Positions 9,671 to 17,845 of a stretch of DNA of 21,563 nt are shown in pieces. Made by a program: the position numbers and the translations under genes. The notes beneath the pieces are model-generated. The model was not told the DNA's origin and ran no database searches. It saw only the letters and a list, made by a program, of their open reading frames with translations. This DNA is from Saccoglossus kowalevskii (Eukaryota; Hemichordata; Enteropneusta; Harrimaniidae), in contig NW_003118875.1 of the NCBI RefSeq assembly GCF_000003605.2, positions 1 through 21,563 on the forward strand, in the 5' to 3' direction. Positions within the stretch are counted from its first letter, which is position 1. Each line of letters opens with the position of its first letter.

Positions 9671-9797
9671 TTGGTGGATTCCAACTGTCCTTCCAGAGTA
9701 TGACCTTTATGACAGTTATCACACCGCAATGCACACCGTTTCTTCCCGTGATTTCATGACACTTCTATTTGCAGGGTTTGAGGCAATATGACGAAAA
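9671..9797 (-). repeat. LTR fragment flanking the integrase piece
   Basis: This block matches 8911-9055 closely: gattccaactgtccttccag, ccgtttcttccc, atttgcagggttt and aatatgac occur in the same order in both, with an internal deletion here. It is therefore a partial second copy of the LTR region, probably what is left of the 5' LTR of the same element. About 20 bases of the expected terminus are missing. Confidence 0.7.
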
Positions 9798-9813
9798 GTT
9801 TTCAGAGTTCAAA

Positions 9814-9847
9814 ATGGCGGCGCTGTGTTTACGTGTATATTTCCAAG
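9814..9847 (+). CDS. First coding exon of a small unrecognised gene
   Basis: AAAATGG is an ideal start context. Eleven codons (MAALCLRVYFQ) plus one base run to AAG/GTAAGT, a near-perfect donor. The short, arginine-containing, acid-free N-terminus could be a mitochondrial presequence, but this is only a guess. The next exon at 10124-10146 begins in the matching phase. The exon lies about 16 bases beyond the end of the LTR fragment (9797), so its promoter and 5' UTR must lie within or across retroelement DNA, or the gene is a displaced copy. Later exons were not found. Confidence 0.5.
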
Positions 9848-10123
9848 GTAAGTTGGCGCTTTCTGGTCTTATAGGGGTCGTCGTGTTTTGTAGGGTATTG
9901 ACATCATTGTTCAATTGTTGGTGATCTCGACATGACATAATGAAACGTTATTGTCAGCAGTGTTTCATGTTCCTTCTATTGTATTTACAACAGTCATTGT
10001 GCTAGTATTAGTTTATAATAAACTTTATTAGTTCCTATTAAATTGCCATAAAATAGAAAAAAAAATCTCACAATATACACGCGGGATTTCTATTTAACCC
10101 TATTTTGATTTTGTTTATTACAG

Positions 10124-10146
10124 AAAAGCATAAAGTGAATAAAATG
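10124..10146 (+). CDS. 23-nt coding microexon of the same gene
   Basis: A T-rich tract ending ttgtttattacag precedes the exon, and ATG/GTGAGT ends it. Joined to the previous exon (phase 1), the protein would start MAALCLRVYFQEKHKVNKM and leave in phase 0. The intron between them is 276 nt. Two good donors, one good acceptor and an uninterrupted join are unlikely by chance together, but without a third exon or a homologue this stays moderate. LINE-derived DNA starts about 50 bases downstream, at 10199. Confidence 0.45.
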
Positions 10147-10198
10147 GTGAGTACACAATTACTATAGGGTATCTTTCCTAACAGAACACTTCCTTGCA

Positions 10199-10600
10199 GC
10201 AGGTATAAGAGGTACAATGTATTCCATTTTCAATGTCGAAACACCGCTGACGAAACATGTCATTAAACGCACTTTCTTCACCCGCACCCCAGTTGTACCA
10301 CAACTCCCTAAATCCGTAACTATAGTATCTCTTTTAATGTTATAACCAACATTCTTGAGTCAGCCAATGTGCATAGCAAATTGTAGCACTGATAAACGTA
10401 ACGATTCGGGTTCATTTTGAGCATTTTCAGCCAATATTTCACCACGCTAACTAAACGAAGAGAATACATAGTGACCGAGTTCCCCAAAATCTAACAGGAG
10501 AGTTAAAGAAGCCTGTCATACTATCGTCTGTGATGACACATGATTTTACTTGTAAATACGTAGAGTTAAAAATGAAATACATTGTACCTCTTATACCTGC
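10199..10600. repeat. 32-bp inverted repeat derived from a LINE
   Basis: 10199-10230 and the reverse complement of 10569-10600 are identical at 31 of 32 positions. Both encode AGIRGTMY(S/F)IF, part of the LINE reverse transcriptase at 10451-11425, once on each strand. The 338 bases between them carry the end of the LINE fragment and an unassigned minus-strand frame (about 10170-10445, one internal stop). Confidence 0.8.
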
Positions 10601-11425
10601 TTTAACAAGTTTAAAAATAAAGCTATTCAATGAACCCTGTCGAATCCATTTTCTATAAAAAAAAAAAAAAAAAAAGCACAATAAAAACGACCCGGTTTGG
10701 TTGTAAGATATTGTTGTATCATTGGGGACAACAAATATGTTATCTATTGTGCTATACCCTGCCCCGAAATCCGCCCTTTTCTAGAGGATTCTATAATTAC
10801 ATTCCATTTACATAGCGCTTATATCGGGAATATAATACACTCCCACCATTGCTTAGGAAAAATGCTTGTATCGAGAAGACTATTAGAGATGTCATTTAAT
10901 AATTTAATTAATTGAGAAAAGCAGAATTTGTCAAATTCAGGCGGTGTGTCATCACTGCCCGGAGCTTTACCTAATTTCAGCTCTCTCCTTGATACTAACC
11001 TCGAATTAATAAAGTCAGTAATTTGATCCCTCTGTAGGTAGTTTAAATTATCATCCTGAACAGCAGATTTTTTACTGAACCACAAATTCAGTGATATGTT
11101 CCACATTAATAAGGAGTTGGAATAATTAAACCATTAGGTTGAACTGATTGAAGGTCGTGTGTGCTGGTCTGCGTTTCGGAAGAATCCCAAAAACGTTTTG
11201 TTATCATTGTCACGGACGGCATTTTCTAATTTGGCTATTTTAATATACTTTTTTTTTCTTTTTTATAATCATATCACTATCAAATTTGTTGCTAGTACAA
11301 TAACCAAATAAAGAATCAAGTTTTTTTGTACAATGAAATTTTTGTAATTTTTGTCAAATCTAATTTACCGTCATAACATTCAGTGTCAAACCACCGAGCA
11401 CAGCGAATGCTTCCACTCAATCTTT
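10451..11425 (-). pseudogene. LINE reverse transcriptase, degenerate (fragment 3)
   Basis: Reading the minus strand: CARWFDTECYDGKLDL near 11410-11360 (linker motif PWFD-EC), NKTFWDSSET-like sequence near 11200-11160, then KLGKAPGSDDTPPEFDKFCFSQL and SIFPKQWWECIIFPI at 10819-10990. Next come pieces of GYSTIDNIF and KPGRFYCAF near 10780-10680, and KLVKAGIRGTMY, LQVKSCVITDD and MTGFFNSPV at 10451-10620. This is the ordered path from the linker through the fingers and palm of a LINE reverse transcriptase. Motif A is disrupted by an 18-base A/T run at 10658-10675, and there are several frameshifts and stops. It may belong to the same family as fragment 1, which covers the missing later part. Confidence 0.8.
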
Positions 11426-11641
11426 AACTGGTGTATGTAACTGATCTTATTTCGTCGTCACACGTCTGGTAGAGTACAGCACCAAGTCTTTGGAAAGATG
11501 CATTTGTTTGCAATTCAAACATGTGATCTTGGTTCGCATACAAAACGAGTTCCAGGTCAGGCTCGTCTTCAATGTCTCAAAGGCCCTTTCACATTCTTCA
11601 GACCTTTTAAACCTAAAAATAAAAACAAACTCAAAATTCAT
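11424..11641 (-). pseudogene. Ty3/gypsy RNase H N-terminal fragment
   Basis: The frame first reads RSEECERAFETLKTSL, the standard lead-in to the gypsy RNase H domain. After a frameshift near 11555 the pattern continues in another frame with LELVLYANQDHMFELQ, then TNAS and RLGAVLYQ, ending at a TAA at 11424. The first catalytic residue of gypsy RNase H is the aspartate in TDAS; here it is TNAS, so the catalytic residue is lost. It abuts LINE fragment 3 with no visible spacer. Confidence 0.8.
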
Positions 11642-12057
11642 AGCGTTTCTTAGCTTTAAAACAGTACTTCTTGAATAGCTGCTGTGTCAGTCTATGGACG
11701 GTGGGGTTTTCATACCTACTGGCTCTTTTGAAACAGGAAGTGTCTGAGGGCGCTCGACGTATGAAAGGGGTCTATTTTATTTGCATTTACAATTCCTTGC
11801 CAAACTGTTTTTTTCCTTATAAATCTAAGCTTGATTTTTCAAAGAATATTCACAATTCTACAAAAGCATTTATGAACCTTTTGATCATAGAGATTTTGGT
11901 AAAAATATATGTGCATGATGGACCAGTTTTATAAATAAATCAACGTTGGGCATAATCTACAAATTTCTGTAGTAATTGATATATATGAAATGTATGTATC
12001 ACTCAAACTATTTTACCGCCTTCCCACATATGTTTACCATCTTGCCACACAATTGTA
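11642..12057. other. No feature seen
   Basis: AT-rich sequence between the gypsy fragment and the minisatellite. The frame at 11671-11934 has no recognisable motif. Confidence 0.45.
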
Positions 12058-12757
12058 CGAACTTTCCAACTTTATCAATGTTTCACTCAACTTTTTTCAA
12101 CTTTCCGCCTAACTTTATCAATGTTTCACTCAACTTTATCGACTTTTCGCCTAACTTTATCAATGTTCCACTCAACTTTATTAACTTTCCGACTAACTCT
12201 ATCAATGTTTCACTCAACTTTATCGACTTTCCGCCTAACTTTATCAATGTTTCACTCAACTTTATCGACTTTCCGCCTAACTTTATCAATGTTTCACCCA
12301 ACTTTATCCACTTTCTGCCTAACTTTATCAATCTTTCACTCAACTTTATCAACTTTCCGCCTCACTTTATCAATGTTTCACTCAATCAATCTTTCACTCA
12401 ACTTTATCGACTTTTCGCCTAATTTTATCAATCTTTCACTCAACTTTAGCGACTTTCCGACTAACTCTATCAATGTTTCACTCAACTTTCCGCCTAACTT
12501 TATCAATGTTTCACTCAACTTTATCGACTTTCCGCCTAACTTTATCAATGTTTCACTCAACTTTATCGACTTTCCGCCTAATTTTATCAATCTTTCACTC
12601 AACTTTATCGACTTTCTGCCTAACTTTATCAATCTTTCACTCAATCAATGTTTCACTCAACTTTATCGACTTTCCGCCTAAATTTGTCAATGTTTCACTC
12701 AACTTTATCGACTTTCCGTTTAACTGTATCAATGTTCCACTCAATTTTACCGACTTT
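12058..12757. repeat. 21/42-bp minisatellite array
   Basis: About 700 bases consist of two alternating 21-mers, AACTTTATCAATGTTTCACTC and a partner that ends GACTTTCCGCCT, which together form a 42-bp unit repeated about sixteen times. Irregular joints occur near 12379-12400, 12476-12500 and 12636-12655, where parts of a unit are missing. Because 21 is divisible by three and the unit lacks stops in several frames, long ORFs appear on both strands (up to 186 codons). The plus-strand peptides repeat NFINVSLNFIDFPP and the minus-strand ones repeat KLSETLIKLGGKSI. I read these as by-products, not genes, since unit gains and losses shift the frame freely. Confidence 0.95.
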
Positions 12758-13488
12758 AAACATAAATTATATCTATATGTATGTATATTCCGACAATTGA
12801 AAACACCGTTTTTGACAATTTCAGCCACGAGAATGACCTGTGAATTGCAAACGAAGACCGCATCTAACGACATGAACAATTATAGTCGTATCAAATAAGC
12901 CATTCTCCTAATATCAGTAGTCTAGGAAAAATGTACTGACAAAATCGATGGAAGCAGAACATCACAAACCCTCACAAAGCCAAGTGCACGTGAACGGTAA
13001 GCATCTGCTGCTGGCATGCCACACCCGCCGTGATGTTCCAGGGTCATGTCAGGGGGAAATGTCAAATCAAGTTTACTGGACAAACAACCACACCAAGTCA
13101 CAGTCACACGACCACATACATCAATCAAGCAAACAAATTTGCAATCATGTTACAGAGAGAAATCCTATAGGAAGCCACTAAATCATGATGGTGACCAAAA
13201 AACTTCTTAAATGCACGTTTAAGTCAAGGAATCAGACACCCTTGGCTTATCAACTTGGCAATAATAGCCGAGATCTGGTCAGGAAATCTAAATAACTGAC
13301 GATCCGTTTTCAAAATTTTGAATAGTCAAACACTCATAATGTTTAGATTGGCCGTCTGATAATTCCTCAGACAAAAATTGATACGGCATATACATTAATA
13401 TATTCGCCTATACCTCTAAGCTTTCATATGATGTATTGGGAAGAAATGCGTTAACTCCATAGTGGATTTTTCATAGGATTATGGGCTA
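12758..13488. other. No firm feature
   Basis: A GC-richer patch at about 12940-13130 carries opposing short ORFs (plus 12948-13181, minus 12922-13128), neither with a recognisable domain. A GTAAGC at 12996 could be a donor but no exon around it convinces me. The remainder is AT-rich. Confidence 0.35.
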
Positions 13489-13693
13489 GAATATCGTTCT
13501 GACCTTGCTAATAAACTACGTTAATTATTATTGTACCAAAGCGTCACCTGCGCATGCGGCAGACTGCCATGGTGTGTGTCGTTGTTTACAAATACGCATC
13601 TTCCCATGAACCTTTGCGTTTCAGCGTGTTTTAACCCTCCCGTAATCAGTACAAATGGGGTTGACAAGTGGCACAGCGTACCGCCGATAAATT
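13489..13693. repeat. Dispersed repeat, copy A
   Basis: Blocks of this stretch recur in the same order and orientation at 16845-17108: gaatatcgttct, the ttgtttacaaata block, cttcccatgaacctttgcgt, then atggggttgac and the accgc-gataa block. The copies differ by substitutions and by a 40-base deletion in copy B. The left arm of a large imperfect palindrome (13542-13628) lies within copy A. No protein is indicated. Confidence 0.7.
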
Positions 13694-13839
13694 AAAGCGG
13701 AGGGGTCGTCACCTGCGCATGCTCGGTTTTGAGTCCCAAACGACGGTAATAACGCACGCTAAAAAACGCAAAGGCTCATGGGTAGACTTGTTTGTAAGGA
13801 ACGACACGCTATGGCCGTTTGACGCATGTGCAGGTGACG
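13542..13839. repeat. Large imperfect inverted repeat (foldback)
   Basis: The left arm 13542-13628 matches the reverse complement of 13755-13839: cgtcacctgc(g/a)catgcg at the outer ends, then ccat-g-gtgt-gtcgtt, ttacaaa, cccatga-cctttgcgttt and agcgtg at the inner ends. The spacer is 126 bases and contains a third copy of gtcacctgcgcatgc at 13709-13723. This suggests a foldback element or MITE, or a head-to-head pair of the dispersed repeat. The ORF at 13668-13988 runs across the right arm and I treat it as accidental. Confidence 0.75.
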
Positions 13840-13989
13840 ACGACTATAGAGGGCGTTTGGAGAACTCATATTTTTCCATACAGCCCTGTGGTAACATCAA
13901 CTGTAAACTACGTCATTTTTTTAATTGTATGTTTATATTAACACATTTCTTCCATATTGGTTGTTATAGAAGCATGTTCTCACTTTAAG

Positions 13990-14177
13990 AGAATGTCTGG
14001 GTCCCAGATCCTTTCGTAGCACGTTTTACTCATGTTGCTGCCTTAGTGTAAAGGTGGGATTAATTGGTGCTGCGATGTGCCCTCATTTACGTGTATTATT
14101 ATGAACCCTGCTCTACATAGAGAATGATAAATAAAAAACATAAAGTCCGATCAATGATAATATGTTGAGTTTAATAA
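13990..14177. other. No feature seen
   Basis: A short AT-rich spacer between the foldback region and the first copy of the 0.6-kb duplication. Confidence 0.4.
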
Positions 14178-14835
14178 GCATGGCGAGCAACACCTCATAG
14201 TCCTCATTCCTGTCCTCCACACACGTTGAGAAATCACAGTTCCCTTGTTAGAGTGAGAAGCAACCTGCCTCATGAGAGGTGACGATTCTATAATGCCACA
14301 ACGTTCAGAAGAAGCATTGCAAATGACCCCCCAAAACGGCACTTCAACTGTATGAAATACACATCATTTATCTCTATAAAGATATAAATATGTCATGTTG
14401 CAACAACTCTGACTAATCGTAATGGAATGACAGCTATTTCATCGTAATCAAAGAACAAAGAGAAACCGGGTCTTCCATCAAGGTTATCATTTAAGGTCTT
14501 GTTAGATAATAGATATCTGTCATATGGAGGTCTATTAAACGGACTTTGAAATACAACATGCAATCTAATCATCGGTGACATCATGATTATTGTAAATCAA
14601 AAATGCGTCCATGTTGCCACGATTCTTTGTTTAGTAGCAGCCCATCAAATGTCAGTTTGTATAGTAGTGAATGCCGTTCTGATATCACAAACAGAAATAT
14701 AAATTGAACATGCACGTACGTGAAGGTATACATGTTATTTCTCTGGTTAAAACCAATAACAATGCAAATTCAGAAAGTGCAGAATGCAGAGTAAACGGGA
14801 GTAGTACTCGTCGTCAGCCCATTTCTTTTCGAGAA
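14178..14835. repeat. 0.6-kb direct duplication, copy 1
   Basis: This block matches 15210-15825 over most of its length with many substitutions and small indels. Shared anchors include aaatcacagt, ttagagtgagaagc, gctatttcatcg, aaagagaaaccg, ggttatcatttaaggtc, gttagataata and gttgccacgattct. On the minus strand copy 1 has two open frames (14393-14584 and 14151-14342) with protein-like text such as SNKTLNDNLDGRPGFSLFFDYDEIA and FWGVICNASSERCGIIESS. Copy 2 has a 5-base deletion and a stop in the first of these. I cannot name a product. Confidence 0.7.
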
Positions 14836-14952
14836 ATATGTCTTTCGATGTGCTCGCGTTGATTGTAATGTCGAAATGGTTAGTTAATGAATATAATAGT
14901 AGATTTTTCCAAATAGACATTAAATACAATGTTTTGGGGTGTTTAGTCCGGG

Positions 14953-15121
14953 TTTGCGTTTGCACACACTTTGTTAGCCAGTGATGAGGGTCTAGGCCGG
15001 GTCTTAAAACGGGTCAGATTTAGCTCGTACTCAAGCTAAGTTAAGCGTTCGCACACGTTTTCAAAGCATAACCTACCGTGTTTTACCTCTTAGCCCGTGC
15101 TAAAGAGCTGTGTGCGAACGC
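14953..15121. repeat. Inverted repeat with gcgttcgcacac arms
   Basis: 15045-15056 (gcgttcgcacac) and 15110-15121 (gtgtgcgaacgc) are perfect 12-base reverse complements separated by 53 bases. A related block, tttgcgtttgcacacac, lies at 14953-14969 in the same orientation as the left arm. It sits between the two copies of the 0.6-kb duplication, and could be a small non-autonomous DNA element. Confidence 0.6.
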
Positions 15122-15209
15122 AACTATTAGCTGTGAATAACCTCTAAATATAGTACCAAATTTATTTGTGTCATCTGGATTTCAGACGGAAATGTGTAGC
15201 TTTGTGTAT

Positions 15210-15825
15210 TTGCGTGGCAAGCAGTAATTATAATCCTCATTTCTGTCTGTACACGTTAAGAAATCACAGTCCGTATGTTAGAGTGAGAAGCGAAATATCA
15301 CGTGATAGATATCTCGCGAGAGATGGCGATTCTACGCATTGTTGCAAATAACCCAATAAACGGTACTTTATGTGTGAAAAAAAACATCATTTTTTTTCTA
15401 ATGAAAGAAACCTTTCATGGGCAACCAACTCCGACCGTAATGAGATTACCGCTATTTCATCGATTTATATACGAGTTGAGCAAAGAGAAACCGCATCATC
15501 CAAAAAGGTTATCATTTAAGGTCGTGTTAGATAATAAATACCTGTAAATAACTATTAAACAAACTTTGACATACAACAGGCAACCTATGGATTCTAACCA
15601 TTGGTTACAGCCCGTTTAATGTAAATCATAAATACGTCCCTGTTGCCACGATTCTGTGTTTATTAGCAACATATCTGATAGCAGTATAAATAGTGCGACT
15701 ACGTTGATCGCTGTTCGAATATTCCAAGCACAAAGATATGTATTGAACATGAACTCAGAAACTGTGAATGTGACAAGCCGCGAATAACTGTACGTACACT
15801 CCAGTGAATTTTTAGAAACAAAAAA
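15210..15825. repeat. 0.6-kb direct duplication, copy 2
   Basis: The diverged partner of 14178-14835, in the same orientation, about 1.03 kb away. Copy 2 differs by a deletion that would break the minus-strand frame seen in copy 1, and by added sequence such as atatctcgcgagagat near 15310. The divergence suggests an old event. See copy 1 for shared anchors. Confidence 0.7.
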
Positions 15826-16844
15826 AACGCACATGGTAAGTAACTTGCATACGAACACTGTGTTTTATCTAAATTTAGGCCAGTTAACTTGCTGAAGTAA
15901 ACATCTGAAGAACGTTTTTAAAAATGTCGGTGTTAAAAACTTAAAGTGGTAGTGGAGTTAGCGTGCTCGTCTCCTGTTAGGTTGTAAGTCCAATTCTGTC
16001 AACCTCCTACGCGCTCGGCAGTCTGAACAACTCGGTCCCTATCGGATTGTAAAGGTATAGCAATCGGTCGCGTTCATCGTTCCCGTCTTCCGCGAACTTA
16101 TAAAACCCCAAATGAATACCAAACTGTCTGTGGCTCGATTGGCACTTGTCTCGCGTTTCCCAATTCGCGGAAATAGCGTACTGGAATACATTACAATTCG
16201 TCTTTATCTGAATGACAATGCTTCAATGTAGTCTATGTAATTTATAGAAAGCCGTTCGGGGCCTCCTAATATCCGTTGCATATATACTTATTCAAATTAG
16301 GTCTTTTCTTAAGGTTTTATTTGTTTCTTATTACCATGGGAATCACCCGGAATTATGTTAAATAAGTTTGACATACGTAATCAATCTCTCAGCATGGCAT
16401 AGTGCATGTGTCGTCAAGGTTTCTAACGAGTTTGAGGAACTCAGCAATTGTGAATTCGCTTCCTAAGTTGGTAGACTAGAGGTACGCACATAAACCGTTA
16501 ACAAACTTTAAGTTCTGGTGTTACTATTTGACATACTAATAAAAAGAAAGTACTCTCAAAATTCGATTGGTAATATTACATGTGAAAGCGAAATGTTGAG
16601 CGAAATGACTGATCGTCTTAGTCACCATTGGCAGTTACAGTGAGTGTAAAGTAATGTTATAATTGTTCCATTGATAAGCACTGTGCCATGTTTACAATAG
16701 TAAAAACAATGTTTCTGTTTGGATAAAAAAAAACTTCAAACTTATTTTCGCCCACATTACATGCAGCTAGGAAAATAATTTGCATACAGACTACATACAA
16801 TGCAAACCAAAAACTCAATCATTGAAATAATTCAGCTTGTGAGG
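15826..16844. other. No firm feature
   Basis: No supported gene. A GTAAGTAA at 15836 and a GTGAGT at 16639 look like splice donors; the second follows an open stretch encoding SEMLSEMTDRLSHHWQLQ, and could be a 5' exon of the gene at 17562, but there is no partner evidence. Confidence 0.35.
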
Positions 16845-17108
16845 GAATATCGTTCTTACCTTGGTTCTCTGCTAGTGAACAGCATTAATTAATATTGTAC
16901 TAAAGCGCTGTTGTTTACAAATAAGCGTCTTCCCATGAACCTTTGCGTTATAGCGTTTGTTGTTATCATCACTAAGGCCTCAATTTGTTTTTAAACATAT
17001 ACGGGTGTGCGTGGTACCAACTCTTCTACTAGTGACCAACCATGTCGTGATCGGTAAAAATGGGGTTGACAATCAAGTGGAGGATTTGTACAGTGCACCG
17101 CGGATAAT
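16845..17108. repeat. Dispersed repeat, copy B
   Basis: A second copy of 13489-13693 in the same orientation, sharing gaatatcgttct, gttgtttacaaata, cttcccatgaacctttgcgt, atggggttgac and the accgc-gataa block. It lacks the cacctgcgcatgcggc segment that forms the outer part of the palindrome in copy A, and has extra sequence between 16960 and 17055. The ORF at 16957-17148 is a by-product. Confidence 0.7.
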
Positions 17109-17561
17109 TCAACTTTTAACAAAGTTTCTTTATGACTTTTTTTATTGAACCACCGTGGGATCTTGAACGGCTATCCATGGTAATTTCATGATGTAAAGTT
17201 ATTTGTTCTGAAATTAATATTACATTGTTATCCACAAATTTATCAATTTATTTGGTTATAACTGATGTGCGTAGATACGATAATAGTTAAAGTAATGCCG
17301 TATTTAGCTGCGTCTATACGTGCAGTGTGGAGGTGCGGATTTACAAAAGGGATAAGGGAGATACTTGCACGCTGTAGCAAGTTGTATAATAGATATCCAT
17401 CGATACAATGATATGGATTCCATAACCTTCAGATCTTTGCAATCGGTTAGGAACGGGCCGTTAGATTGTTGAGGTGGGTGACAGAAAACCTGTTGAAAAC
17501 GAGATAACTTGTATTGGCAAAGATAAAATTATTATATTTTTTGTCTTAACATGATTTCAGG

Positions 17562-17845
17562 TAATTGAAATAAGTTACGTCGTAAAATGTCATCTGCGGA
17601 CAAGAGTGAGCGCAAAGCGCGTGGGCACAATCGACATAAGTCAAAGATCCACCCACAACAGTTGAACAAAGAACTTGAACTTGAATGTAAGTCCAAAGGA
17701 TCTGACCTGGTAGACGAGAACACAGTGACTAACAATGGTAATCACGACGAAAAACCGCCACATCATCTTCCACCCATCAACGTAATGCCTGGGAAATATA
17801 GATCGTACATTACCTCTAGGCAGATATTAGATCATGACATTAAAG
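17562..17845 (+). CDS. 5' coding exon of an unrecognised gene
   Basis: A T-rich tract ending catgatttcag gives a good acceptor at 17561. The start ATG at 17587 is preceded in frame by TGA at 17567-17569, so 17562-17586 is 5' UTR. The 86 codons end at AAAG/GTGAGTAA, an excellent donor, phase 1. The protein begins MSSADKSERKARGHNRHKSK, a strongly basic, low-hydrophobicity start, passes through an acidic and polar stretch with HPQQLNKELELECKSK and DENTVTNNGNHDEK, and ends PPINVMPGKYRSYITSRQIL before the splice. It has no signal peptide or membrane segment; the first part is probably disordered. I do not recognise the family; it could be an N-terminal cytoplasmic tail. At least one 5' exon is expected upstream, and the acceptor could also serve trans-splicing. 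Downstream exons are probably beyond the window. Confidence 0.6.

Noticed and set aside
10185-10208. Third exon of the microexon gene (N T S L Q Q V stop)
   Set aside because: The acceptor tcctaacag fits, but the intron would be only 38 bases, and the sequence runs straight into LINE-derived DNA.
12058-12757. CRISPR array
   Set aside because: Units are contiguous with no unique spacers, and the sequence is eukaryotic.
12083-12898. Long ORFs (up to 186 codons) on both strands as repetitive proteins
   Set aside because: They all come from a 21-bp period without stops. Partial units shift the frames, and no start, splice or flanking domain supports a gene.
13668-13988. 106-codon plus-strand ORF as a gene
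   Set aside because: It lies across the right arm of the large palindrome and has no recognisable domain.
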